From the NCBI RefSeq assembly GCF_002803155.1, contig NZ_NNBP01000007.1, positions 211,535 to 275,534 on the forward strand: a DNA stretch of 64,000 bases, given 5' to 3'. This document shows, one piece after another, positions 28,207 through 35,825 of this stretch; position 1 is the stretch's first letter; every line of letters begins with the position of its first letter. The translations under genes and the position numbers were made by a program. The notes beneath the pieces were generated by a model. That model worked only from the letters and a program-made list of their open reading frames with translations, made no database searches and was not told the DNA's origin. Origin of the DNA: Streptomyces sp. CB02959. GTDB lineage: Bacteria; Actinomycetota; Actinomycetes; Streptomycetales; Streptomycetaceae.

Positions 28207-28560
28207 ATGAGGACGCGAATTCTGAGATTCGGCTTGTATGCGGACGAGCAGGGGCTGGCCTGGGTCAGGGAGCTGGTCGACCGGACCGTGGGTTCCCGGA
28301 GTGCCCGGATCGTCAAGGCGGATGTTGCCCGCACCTATCCCGATAGCGACCTGACGACCGCTGAAATGTATGACTTCCTGGCGGAACAGTGGGTCTTTGA
28401 ACATCCTGGTCAGAACCGTGGCGAGCGGGAAGCGGTTGAGCTGCGTGTCCACCTGGCGTGTTCCCTGCGGACCTGGCGAGAGATCCGCAAGGCAGTGATC
28501 AAGACGTTGTGTCCGGAAGGACAGGCGCCCCACACTTGCCGCGTTCCATGGTGCGCCTGA
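28207..28560 (+). CDS. small hypothetical protein
   Basis: 117 residues: MRTRILRFGLYADEQGL, TTAEMYDFLAEQWVFEHPG, SLRTWREIRKAVIKTLCPE and a Cys-containing end HTCRVPWCA. No RBS is evident. Base composition is less GC-rich than its neighbours, which may mean transfer. Not recognised. Confidence 0.45.
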   Translation: MRTRILRFGLYADEQGLAWVRELVDRTVGSRSARIVKADVARTYPDSDLTTAEMYDFLAEQWVFEHPGQNRGEREAVELRVHLACSLRTWREIRKAVIKTLCPEGQAPHTCRVPWCA

Positions 28561-28641
28561 GCTGGTCCACGGTTCTCGGCGAAGCCATCCCTCGGGAGAA
28601 AAGAGCGGCGGAGTCCCAAGTCCCCTTGGTACGGTGCACCG

Positions 28642-29070
28642 ATGTCAGCGATCAAGAAGTTCCAAGTCACCTTTGACTGCGCGGAACCTGAGCGTCTCGC
28701 TCGTTTCTGGTGCGAGGTGTTGGGGTACGTCGTACCGCCGCCACCAGAGGGATTCGGCACTTGGGATGACTTCCAGCGTTCGCAGCCACCTGAGCAGAGG
28801 GACTCATGGTTCGCCTGCATGGATCCCTCAGGTGTGGGCCCGCGACTGTACTTCCAGCGCGTCCCCGAAGGGAAGGCCGCCAAGAACCGGGTGCATCTTG
28901 ATGTGCGGGTCGGCACCGGACTCGTCGGTGAAGAACGCCTCGCCGCGCTTGAGGCCGAATGCGCACGACTGGTCCCGCTCGGCGCAGTACACGTGCAAAC
29001 GCTGTACGACGGCAATGATTCGTGCATCCCGATGCTGGACATCGAGGGCAACGAGTTCTGTATCGACTGA
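28642..29070 (+). CDS. VOC (glyoxalase-like) family protein
   Basis: 142 residues: VTFDCAEPERLARFWCEVLGY at the start, WFACMDPSGVGPRLYFQRVPEGK in the middle, NRVHLDVRVG, and PMLDIEGNEFCID at the end. This is the two-beta-alpha-module layout of glyoxalase_6-type proteins. Family roles range from isomerases to drug binding; the function here is unknown. Confidence 0.82.
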   Translation: MSAIKKFQVTFDCAEPERLARFWCEVLGYVVPPPPEGFGTWDDFQRSQPPEQRDSWFACMDPSGVGPRLYFQRVPEGKAAKNRVHLDVRVGTGLVGEERLAALEAECARLVPLGAVHVQTLYDGNDSCIPMLDIEGNEFCID

Positions 29071-29170
29071 GCACACGGGGCGGGCGTCATCCCGTGAGGG
29101 CGAGGGTGTCGCCCTCCCCGGAGAGCGCAACCGCCGTGGTGAGCCCTTGCAACTGCCCTCGGCTGCCGCG

Positions 29171-31873
29171 TCAACCGCCACCCTGCTGGATGTCCAGATG
29201 GATCGGCCCGCGGAGTACGGGGCTGCGCCGGTACGGCGGCGGGTCGGCGACCAGTCTGGGCCGGTCGAGCCGGCGTACCAACTCACCCAGCGCGATCTGG
29301 GCTTCCCGGCGGGCCAGCGGGCCGGCGAAACACAGGTGGATGCCGCTGCCGAACCCCAGGTGCTGATTGTCATGCCGATCGGGGTCGAAGCGGTCGGGAT
29401 CGTGGAAGCGGTTCGGGTCGCGGCTGCCCGAGGCCAACATCAACATGATCTGCGAGCCCTGGGGGATCAAGGTGTCGGCGACGGTGAGGTCGCTGTATGC
29501 CACCCGCCAGGGAATGATGTGCACGGGGGGCTCGTAGCGCAGCAGTTCCTCGACCAGCGGCACGATCAAGTCCGGTTCGTCGCACAGGCGTTGCAGCACC
29601 GGCGGGTGGCGCAGCAGCGTCAGCATGCCGTTGGTGATGAGGTTGACGATGGTCTCATGGCCGGCGATGAGGAGCAGTCTGGCGGTGGCGACGATTTCGG
29701 CGTCGGTCATCCGCCCGTCGGGCCCGTCGTCGTTGGCCAGCCGTGACAGCAGGCCGTCTCCTGGCCGGCCGTGGCACTGTTCCACCAGCTCGCCGAGGCA
29801 CTGGCGCAAGTCCTTGCGTGCCTGTACGCCCTTGTCCAGTTTCTCCTTCGGGTCGGTCTCGGGGTTGTAGTCGATCGAGTTCATGAGGTCGTTCACCCAG
29901 AGGTGGAACCTCGGCTCGTCCTCACGTGGCACACCGAGCAAGTGACAGGTCACGGTTACGGGGAACGGGAAGGCGAAATCGTCGACGACGTCGATCCGCT
30001 CCTTGCCCGCCACATCATCGATCAGGCTGCCGACGGTGGCGGTCAGGAAGCCGTCAAGTCCGGTCACCAGCCCAGGGGTGTGCGGGGGGCCGAAGTGACG
30101 CGTCGCCATACGCCGCAGGCGTTCGTGCTCGGGCGAGTCCATGTGGATGAACGACGACGTGGCCCCTCCCTCGGCTGGGGGCATGGGATGCGCCAGATTG
30201 CGCACGTCGGAACTCAGATGCGGGTCATTCAGTACGTCCGTGATCTCGCGGTAGGTGCTGATGACGTAGCTGCCGTCCTCCTGCCGGGCCACCGGCGTCT
30301 TGCGCAACTCGGCATAGAGCGGGTACGGGTCGGCCCGAGCGGAGTAGTCGAAGATCCGTTGCAGCGTGCCGGGCGTCCCGGTCGTGGTCGTCCGGTCTTC
30401 CTCCTGCCGATGCCGGTGCACGGCCGTGACGAGGCGCTCACCGGGGTCATCGCCTGTGACGACCGCCGTGGCGCCCTGCGCGAGCAGTTCGGGGCCGGGC
30501 AGGTCGACGGGCACCGGTTTCATGTCGGCCGGCTGGTCCGGCGTGGGGCAGGGGGGCGGGAAGGGCGCGGCCGTCTCGATCAACCGTCGGTAGTGGTGCA
30601 GCCGCTTACCGTTGTCGAAGCTCACGGCAGCCGTGACGCGGCCCCGATAGCCGTATGCGGTGACGAAGCGGTGGTCGTCCAGCGATCCCTGGGTGACCAC
30701 CACCTCGTCGGCGAAGGTCGGCACGCCGACGGACTTGATGTTGACGCCGAACTGGATCGACCAGAACAGCGGGATGGACACGTGAGGCTGGCGGTCCGCC
30801 TGGGCACTGACCATGTTGTGCGCAGCGACCTCGGCCTGTTCCACGGCGTTGGCCCAGTGCTCCAGCGAGATGAGCCGGTATTCGTAGGTGGGGTTCGGGC
30901 AACGTGCCACGTCTCCCGCGGCGAAGACGTCGTCGGTGACGCGGCCATGGATGTCGAGGGCGCGGCAGCTCGTGTCACAGGTGATTCCCCACACGCCCGC
31001 TGCCAGTCCCGAGTCCCGCAGCCACTCGGTGTTGCGGATGCTCCCGAGTGCCACCACCGCCACATCGGCGTCGACCGTACTGCCGTCGTCGAAGTGAGCA
31101 CGGCGAAACCGTCCTCGCGCGTCGCCCTCCAGCCGGGCGACCTTGACACCGCAGCGCAGGTCGACCCCGTGAGCGCGCTGGATGTCGGCCGCAACCTCGC
31201 CGATCATGGCGCCGAGTGCCCCTACCAGCGGCGCGGGCGCGAGTTCGGCGACGGTCACCGGGATGTCCCGCTCGCGGCAGATGGAGGCGATCTCGGAGCC
31301 GGTGAATCCCGCACCGATGACCAGCACCCGGGAGGGCCCGGCGGCGAGGGCCCGCTGGAGGCTCTCGGCATGCTCGCGTGTACGTAGGACGAACACCCCG
31401 TCCAGGGCCGCCTCGGACTCGACGAACCACGGCCGGGCCCGTACCCCGGTGGAGATCAGCACCCGGTCGAAGGGAACCTCGCGTCCGTCGGCGAGACGCA
31501 CGTGGTTCGTCGCGAGGTCCAGCCCGCTGGCGGGCACGCCCAGCAGCCACTCCGCATCGATGCCACGACGGCGGGGCAAAGTGGTGCCCCCGGCGGGAAC
31601 CCACCCGGTCAGTACTTGCTTGGACAGCGGAGGCCGGTCGTAGGGCTCGCCCAACTCGTCACCGATCATGGTCAACGATCCGGTGAAACCCTCGTCGCGC
31701 AGCGTCTCCGCGGCCCGCAGCCCCGCCAGTGACGCTCCGACGACCACGATGCGGCCCTCGCGCTTGAACGCTTGCAATGAGGGAGGATCCGGCCGCTGCC
31801 CGCCCCTGCGAAGTGCGAGGGGGGCACCGCGCTCGTCGGGTCTGCTGGCGAAATCCCGCACGTCCGCTTCCAT
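29171..31873 (-). CDS. ferredoxin reductase - cytochrome P450 fusion protein
   Basis: 900 residues from ATG 31873-31871, behind GGGGGTGA. Residues 40-440 are an FAD/NAD oxidoreductase: RIVVVGASLAGLRAAE (FAD, 46-51), VLVIGAGFTGSE (NADH, about 183-193) and DDVFAAGDVARCPNP (FAD, about 315-327). A linker of about 60 residues follows. Residues 505-900 are a P450: AGHET (738-742), ELLR (776-779) and FGSGIHLCFAG with haem Cys 848. No 2Fe-2S domain lies between, so a separate ferredoxin would be needed unless transfer is direct. A single open frame and one RBS argue for a true fusion. The substrate is unknown. Confidence 0.85.
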   Translation of the reverse strand: MEADVRDFASRPDERGAPLALRRGGQRPDPPSLQAFKREGRIVVVGASLAGLRAAETLRDEGFTGSLTMIGDELGEPYDRPPLSKQVLTGWVPAGGTTLPRRRGIDAEWLLGVPASGLDLATNHVRLADGREVPFDRVLISTGVRARPWFVESEAALDGVFVLRTREHAESLQRALAAGPSRVLVIGAGFTGSEIASICRERDIPVTVAELAPAPLVGALGAMIGEVAADIQRAHGVDLRCGVKVARLEGDARGRFRRAHFDDGSTVDADVAVVALGSIRNTEWLRDSGLAAGVWGITCDTSCRALDIHGRVTDDVFAAGDVARCPNPTYEYRLISLEHWANAVEQAEVAAHNMVSAQADRQPHVSIPLFWSIQFGVNIKSVGVPTFADEVVVTQGSLDDHRFVTAYGYRGRVTAAVSFDNGKRLHHYRRLIETAAPFPPPCPTPDQPADMKPVPVDLPGPELLAQGATAVVTGDDPGERLVTAVHRHRQEEDRTTTTGTPGTLQRIFDYSARADPYPLYAELRKTPVARQEDGSYVISTYREITDVLNDPHLSSDVRNLAHPMPPAEGGATSSFIHMDSPEHERLRRMATRHFGPPHTPGLVTGLDGFLTATVGSLIDDVAGKERIDVVDDFAFPFPVTVTCHLLGVPREDEPRFHLWVNDLMNSIDYNPETDPKEKLDKGVQARKDLRQCLGELVEQCHGRPGDGLLSRLANDDGPDGRMTDAEIVATARLLLIAGHETIVNLITNGMLTLLRHPPVLQRLCDEPDLIVPLVEELLRYEPPVHIIPWRVAYSDLTVADTLIPQGSQIMLMLASGSRDPNRFHDPDRFDPDRHDNQHLGFGSGIHLCFAGPLARREAQIALGELVRRLDRPRLVADPPPYRRSPVLRGPIHLDIQQGGG

Positions 31874-31913
31874 TTCACCCCCGTCGGGTCCTCGTGGCCG
31901 CCGGGGCACGTTC

Positions 31914-32114
31914 TCCAGCGTCCACGTCCTGGTGAAACAGGTCCGCGATTACATCAACTCCTGGAACGACAACGCCAAGCCCTTCACCTGGACCGCCACC
32001 GCCGACGAGATCCTCGCCAAGGTCCAACTCGTCCGGACCAGAGTGAAAAGACTCGTCAATAACAAGTCGAAGCAACGCAATGAGGATCACGAGACGCCGG
32101 GGATGTGTCCTTGA
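31914..32114 (+). pseudogene. IS630-family transposase C-terminal remnant
   Basis: The frame ending at 32114 reads VKQVRDYINSWNDNAKPFTW, then TADEILAKVQLVR, the C-terminal end of IS630-type transposases. The catalytic DDE part is missing, and the fragment abuts the start of the reductase-P450 gene. It marks an old insertion or rearrangement point. Confidence 0.75.
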
Positions 32115-32481
32115 TTGCGGCTGCGTTTTGGTTACGTACGCGGCGCCCTTTTGGATTGCCGTTTCGATGAAATCCGTGTGACATGGTGCGTCGGAATACC
32201 GTCACAGAATCAGCGTAACAGCGGCACCGATACCGGCGAGTCCGATGTCCCGGGAGGCGAACGCCTGAGATCGGACGTTGACATCAACGACGCTGGACAG
32301 CGGCGTACCTTGATGGAGAACCGGCGTACGCGGCACGGCAGCGAGACGCCACTTGCGCCCGCTGCGCGACCCCGCTGCTCCGGACGAGGACGACGACAGC
32401 GGTGAGACGGAGCACGGCGGACAACGCCGGCCCCGGCGTGCCTGTCGGCCTCGCGTGCACTGCAGCGTGATCAAATTGGGC
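32115..32481. other. intergenic region upstream of the GNAT gene
   Basis: 367 bp with no intact gene. A minus frame ends SQAFASRDIGLAGIGAAVTLIL, which could be a lost membrane-protein tail. Nothing else is seen. Confidence 0.3.
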
Positions 32482-33039
32482 ATGGCATCGTCCTGGACCG
32501 GCAATCGGGTACGCCTACGCGCTATCGAGCCCGACGACTGGACAGCGTTCGCGCGCTTCGCGGACGGTGACGGGCGGCGTGGGGGCCGGCTGGAGCTACC
32601 GCGGTCCGCCGAGAGCCACCGTGCCTGGGCGAAGGAGCAGGCCGTTGCCGAGTGCGATGACGACCGCTTCCGGTTGGCGGTCGAAACGACGGACACCGGA
32701 GAGCTGGTCGGCACGGTCGGCTCACATCGCACCGGCCGTTGTTCGGGCTGGTTCGAGTTCGATGTCATGATCGGCGCTGAGCACCGGCGCAAGGGATATG
32801 CGACGGAAGCCCTGGTGCTGTTGCTGCGCTTCATGTTCGCCGAGCGGCGCTATCACAAGTGCCTGGCGGCGGTCTTGGCCCACAACGAGGCATCGCTGGC
32901 ACTTTTTCGTCGGCTCGGCTTCACCGAGGAGGGGCGCTTGCGGGAACACGTTTTCTTCGCCGGCCGGCATCACGACCTCGTCATGATGGGCATGCTCGTC
33001 GACGAGTTCGACCGGCGACACGCGATCAGCGGACCGTGA
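32482..33039 (+). CDS. GNAT family N-acetyltransferase
   Basis: 185 residues. RVRLRAIEPDDWTAF opens the RimJ/RimL-like fold. FEFDVMIGAEHRRKGYATEAL carries the acetyl-CoA pyrophosphate-binding loop, and HNEASLALFRRLGFTEEGRLREH the C-terminal motif. The start is ATG 32482 (weak RBS) or GTG 32467. It probably acetylates a protein N terminus or small amine; the target is unknown. Confidence 0.85.
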   Translation: MASSWTGNRVRLRAIEPDDWTAFARFADGDGRRGGRLELPRSAESHRAWAKEQAVAECDDDRFRLAVETTDTGELVGTVGSHRTGRCSGWFEFDVMIGAEHRRKGYATEALVLLLRFMFAERRYHKCLAAVLAHNEASLALFRRLGFTEEGRLREHVFFAGRHHDLVMMGMLVDEFDRRHAISGP

Positions 33040-33142
33040 GCCGGTATTCCAAGCATGTGCGGAACGGCACTCGGACTTGATCGCCATTCGCCATTCGCCG
33101 TTCGCGGGTGGAGGCGGTCTGTCGCCGAAGACGGGACTGCCC

Positions 33143-34444
33143 TCAGTCGCGCACGGTCGCGCGCAGGTGCAGGCCGGCGGTTGCGAGGCCTTCGAAGGTG
33201 GTGACCCGATAGCCGGGTTCCGGACCGGGTGGCTCGCTCACGTGGTAGCGGCGGGCGGTCTGCGCGGTCATGAGCGTGAGCATCGCCATGGCCAGAGCGG
33301 CTCCCTCGCAGCCGTGCGGCCCGGTACCGAAGCCGAGGAAGACCCCGGGTTTCGTCGGCGAGCCCGCATCGTCGAGCCAGCGTTCGGGCCGGAACCGGTC
33401 CGGCTCGGGGTGTTCCCGCGCGTCGCGGTGGGCGGTGTAGGGGCAGACCAGAACGGTGGATCCGGCGTCGATGGTGTAGTCGGCGAGCTGAGTCTGTCGC
33501 GGGGCGCGTCGGGTGAGCAGCCAGCTCGGTGGGTGCAGTCGGAGTACCTCGCGTACCAGAGCCTGGGTGTATTGCAGGCGCTCCAGGTGGGTGCTGGTCG
33601 TCGCGGCCGGGTCCGCGGGCAGCAGGGCCGCTTCGGCCGCGATGCGGTCCGCTGCCCGGGGGTATCGGGCCAGGTGGAGCAGGATCCATCCGGCCGCCCG
33701 GGAAGGCGTCTCGAAGGTGGCGACGGTGATTCCGGGGAGAGTGTCGAGGACGGTCTCTTCCGACAGCGGGCCGTAGCGGGGGGAGGGCCGGAGCAGCTGT
33801 CCCAGCACGTCGTCACCGAGCCGGCCCGATGAACGGCGCCGGCGGACGATGGGCCGCAAAGCGTTGGTGAAGGCGACCTGCTGCCGTGTGCGGAACCGTC
33901 GTGCCGGTGTGGGGACCCAGCGCGGCCATACCCAGCGCGAGGGGCGTACGAGCACCTCCCGGGCCACGAAGAGCTGCCAGGCGAAGGGCAGCAGGATGGG
34001 AGCGTCTTCGGAGAAGAGGTAGCGCACGCCGATCTCTGCCAGGACGGGCCGGACCAGGGGCAGAATCTCTACGTCCCGGCCTGTGGGCCACTGGTCGGCA
34101 AATCGAGCGGTTCCGGGCGCGATCTCACCGATCCGGGCTGCGACGGCCTGCGGGCGCAGTCCGCGCATACGGGCGGCGCGGGCGTGCGTACGCTCCTCGG
34201 GCGTCGGCGCTCCGCCGGACCGCCTCAGCGGCGGGAAGAGAGGCGAGGCTGGCTTGGGGAAGTCCTGCGTGCGGTGCAGGACTGCTTCGCACGGGCCGGC
34301 CGTAGCGGCTACGTAGACACCGGGCTCCAACTGCCAGACGTCCCCGCACTCGTCGGCGCCACGGCGCGCCAGTGCCAGTCGGTCGCGGCTCCAGGCCGCG
34401 AAGCTGCCTTCGGGCAACCGCGGCGGCTCGTTTGCTGGGCCCAT
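33143..34444 (-). CDS. cytochrome P450, downstream of a 32-aa peptide gene
   Basis: 433 residues, full length. I-helix ITVATFETPSRA, ExxR in VREVLRLHPPSW, PERW-type motif RFRPERWLD, and haem loop FLGFGTGPHGCEG with Cys 379. ATG 34444 follows AGGGGCGA. It lies 95 bp downstream of a tiny peptide gene on the same strand with a hairpin between. This arrangement recalls P450-modified RiPP cassettes in which one P450 cross-links aromatic residues of a short precursor. Equally it could be a tailoring enzyme for the PKS product; the context alone cannot decide. Confidence 0.88.
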   Translation of the reverse strand: MGPANEPPRLPEGSFAAWSRDRLALARRGADECGDVWQLEPGVYVAATAGPCEAVLHRTQDFPKPASPLFPPLRRSGGAPTPEERTHARAARMRGLRPQAVAARIGEIAPGTARFADQWPTGRDVEILPLVRPVLAEIGVRYLFSEDAPILLPFAWQLFVAREVLVRPSRWVWPRWVPTPARRFRTRQQVAFTNALRPIVRRRRSSGRLGDDVLGQLLRPSPRYGPLSEETVLDTLPGITVATFETPSRAAGWILLHLARYPRAADRIAAEAALLPADPAATTSTHLERLQYTQALVREVLRLHPPSWLLTRRAPRQTQLADYTIDAGSTVLVCPYTAHRDAREHPEPDRFRPERWLDDAGSPTKPGVFLGFGTGPHGCEGAALAMAMLTLMTAQTARRYHVSEPPGPEPGYRVTTFEGLATAGLHLRATVRD

Positions 34445-34503
34445 GGGATCGCCCCTGACTTCTCGTGGCTGTCAGGTCGATGTCGTCGGCGGCGTGACCG
34501 GAA

Positions 34504-34532
34504 GTCGGCGGGAGCCCGGGGCGCCCGCCGAC
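34504..34532 (-). terminator. hairpin between the peptide gene and the P450 (possible attenuator)
   Basis: GTCGGCGGG and CCCGCCGAC form a perfect 9-bp stem with an 11-nt loop, 8 bp past the stop of the 32-aa frame and 60 bp before the P450 start. A partial terminator here would give more peptide transcript than P450 transcript, as is common after RiPP precursor genes. Confidence 0.55.
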
Positions 34533-34539
34533 CGTGTGG

Positions 34540-34638
34540 TCACATCCTGTCGTCGTCGGTGTGCGTGCCCCAGTCGTGCGCCCCGTACGCACCGTAGTTG
34601 CGGGTGAAGGACAACTTGGCGAGCAGCTTGACGATCAT
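34540..34638 (-). CDS. 32-aa peptide, candidate RiPP precursor
   Basis: ATG 34638-34636 is preceded at 6-nt spacing by GAGAGGAG, one of the strongest ribosome binding sites in the window. The product begins MIVKLLAKLSF, an amphipathic helix that could be a leader. It then has RNYGAYGAHDWGTH, containing two Tyr, one Trp and two His, and ends in an acidic DDDRM tail. There are no Cys residues, so lanthionines are excluded, but aromatic side chains suited to P450 cross-linking are present. A hairpin and a P450 gene follow on the same strand. It is a real small gene by RBS and position; its role as a RiPP precursor is inference. Confidence 0.6.
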   Translation of the reverse strand: MIVKLLAKLSFTRNYGAYGAHDWGTHTDDDRM

Positions 34639-34653
34639 GATGCACTCCTCTCG

Positions 34654-34686
34654 CTTGTCCTCAGCACCATGTGCCATATGGACAAG
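34654..34686. promoter_or_regulatory. inverted repeat upstream of the peptide gene
   Basis: CTTGTCC (34654-34660) and GGACAAG (34680-34686) form a 7-bp inverted repeat 16 bp upstream of the peptide start, enclosing CCATATGG (34674-34681). A second palindrome CACATGTG lies at 34721-34728. The region is AT-rich for this genome. It could be an operator or leader structure. Confidence 0.4.
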
Positions 34687-34844
34687 TTTTTCACACTTGC
34701 CGCGTTTGGGGCATCAGCCGCACATGTGGATATAAGGCGGGTGCTTGCGGGTCGGGCTCGCAACCGGCCGACGTCGCCCCGGTGCCGGCGGCCGGTGCCG
34801 CCCCCCGCCGGGATTCGGTGCGCGGGGCGCGGCGTGGCGTGTGA

Positions 34845-35348
34845 TCAGCTGCCCTCGCCGTCGGCCTTGTCGCCCCGAGGAGCGCCGGTCCGAGTGAACA
34901 GGGCGAGCGGCGGGCCGGTGATCAGAAAGCCGACGAGCGCGGTGACGGCGCCGACGGCCTCGGCGATCGCGCTGGAGGCCTTCTGCGGCCACCAGGCCGG
35001 CTCGTACATGTTCGGCAGCGGACCGAGAGCGCCCACGTTCACGTACCGATAGAGCAGCACGGCGCCCAGGGCGGAGACGGACACCAGGAAGGCGAACGCC
35101 CACACCAGCCGCCGGTGGCCGAGGACCAGGATCAGCAGGGCGGCCAGGGACGCCACGGCGGCTTCGATGCGGAACAGCATGCCCTGGCTGATGTGCTGCC
35201 CGACCGGGTCGTAGGCGGCGGCGAGGCTGGCGTGCACGTAGGCGTTCACGGCCAGTGCGGCTGCGGTCACCACTTGGAGCAGGATGCGCGCGACCTTGCG
35301 CCGACCGATGGCGGTGCGGTGGGAGTGGCCGTCGGGGCCGGTAGTCAT
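34845..35348 (-). CDS. four-helix membrane protein of unknown function
   Basis: 167 residues. A basic, His-containing head (GHSHRTAIGRRKVARIL) precedes four hydrophobic segments: LLQVVTAAALAVNAYVHASL, IEAAVASLAALLILVLGH, WAFAFLVSVSALGAVLLY and AIAEAVGAVTALVGFLI. The C terminus is charged. ATG 35348 comes two bases after the stop of a 53-aa gene, implying coupling. It could serve transport, immunity or membrane anchoring in the cluster; no family recognised. Confidence 0.68.
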   Translation of the reverse strand: MTTGPDGHSHRTAIGRRKVARILLQVVTAAALAVNAYVHASLAAAYDPVGQHISQGMLFRIEAAVASLAALLILVLGHRRLVWAFAFLVSVSALGAVLLYRYVNVGALGPLPNMYEPAWWPQKASSAIAEAVGAVTALVGFLITGPPLALFTRTGAPRGDKADGEGS

Positions 35349-35350
35349 CG

Positions 35351-35512
35351 CTACCGCCCGGTCGCGGTCGCGGCCGGCTTCGCGCTCGCGCTCCCGATCG
35401 AGGCCGGGGTCGAACCGCTGGAGCAGTCCGTGACAGCGGTCGGCGCGATGAACGCCAGGAACTTGACTCCGTCGCGGGTGGGGCGCGGAGATCCGAAGCA
35501 GTGCAGGGCCAT
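35351..35512 (-). CDS. 53-aa peptide coupled to the membrane protein
   Basis: ATG 35512-35510 has GGGAGG about 9 bp upstream. The product begins MALHCFGSPRPTRDGVKFL, then AFIAPTAVTDCSSGS, and ends in a low-complexity Ala/Ser/Thr tail. Two Cys are present (residues about 5 and 31). The stop is two bases from the next ATG. Real by RBS and coupling, but of unknown role; a short secreted or regulatory peptide is possible. Confidence 0.45.
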   Translation of the reverse strand: MALHCFGSPRPTRDGVKFLAFIAPTAVTDCSSGSTPASIGSASAKPAATATGR

Positions 35513-35825
35513 GTCTGGGGGCCTCCCTTCCGCGACGAGACTGGCCCACGTTCCCGGCCGCACCAACGCCGACACTCTCCGCGTGCGGGCCATCACCCGT
35601 CCGGGCCACCCCGGCGACGTCCCAGGGCGGCCTCGGCACGGACGGCCGCCGGGTGAGGCGGTCGGACCGCTGCGGGCCCTGCGGAAGCGGGTCGTGGTCA
35701 CCCAGGACGCGACCGGCCTCCGTTCGCTGTCGGTCGATGACGAGTCTCTCGAAGGTCGTTGGAGCATCCAACGCCCGCACTTTGGTGGCTCTCCTGGGCG
35801 GGAGGGGAACTCTGTGGGGCCCTCC
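35513..35825. other. 313-bp gap downstream of the MMPL gene
   Basis: No gene seen. CGTTGGAGCATCCAACG at 35757-35773 is a 7-bp stem with a 3-nt loop, about 55 bp past the MMPL stop; it may be a weak terminator or an operator. Confidence 0.35.

Noticed and set aside
29171..31909. Possibility that the reductase-P450 fusion is two adjacent genes
   Set aside because: There is no stop, RBS or good start in the linker; the frame is continuous, so a fusion is kept.
34540..34638. Lanthipeptide or lasso precursor reading of the 32-aa peptide
   Set aside because: No Cys is present, and no LanM/LanC, B/C lasso proteins or radical SAM gene is nearby; only a P450-based route fits the neighbours.
35513..35780. 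N-terminal extension of the membrane protein up to 35780
   Set aside because: The extension is low-complexity; ATG 35348 directly follows the 53-aa gene and starts a normal membrane protein.
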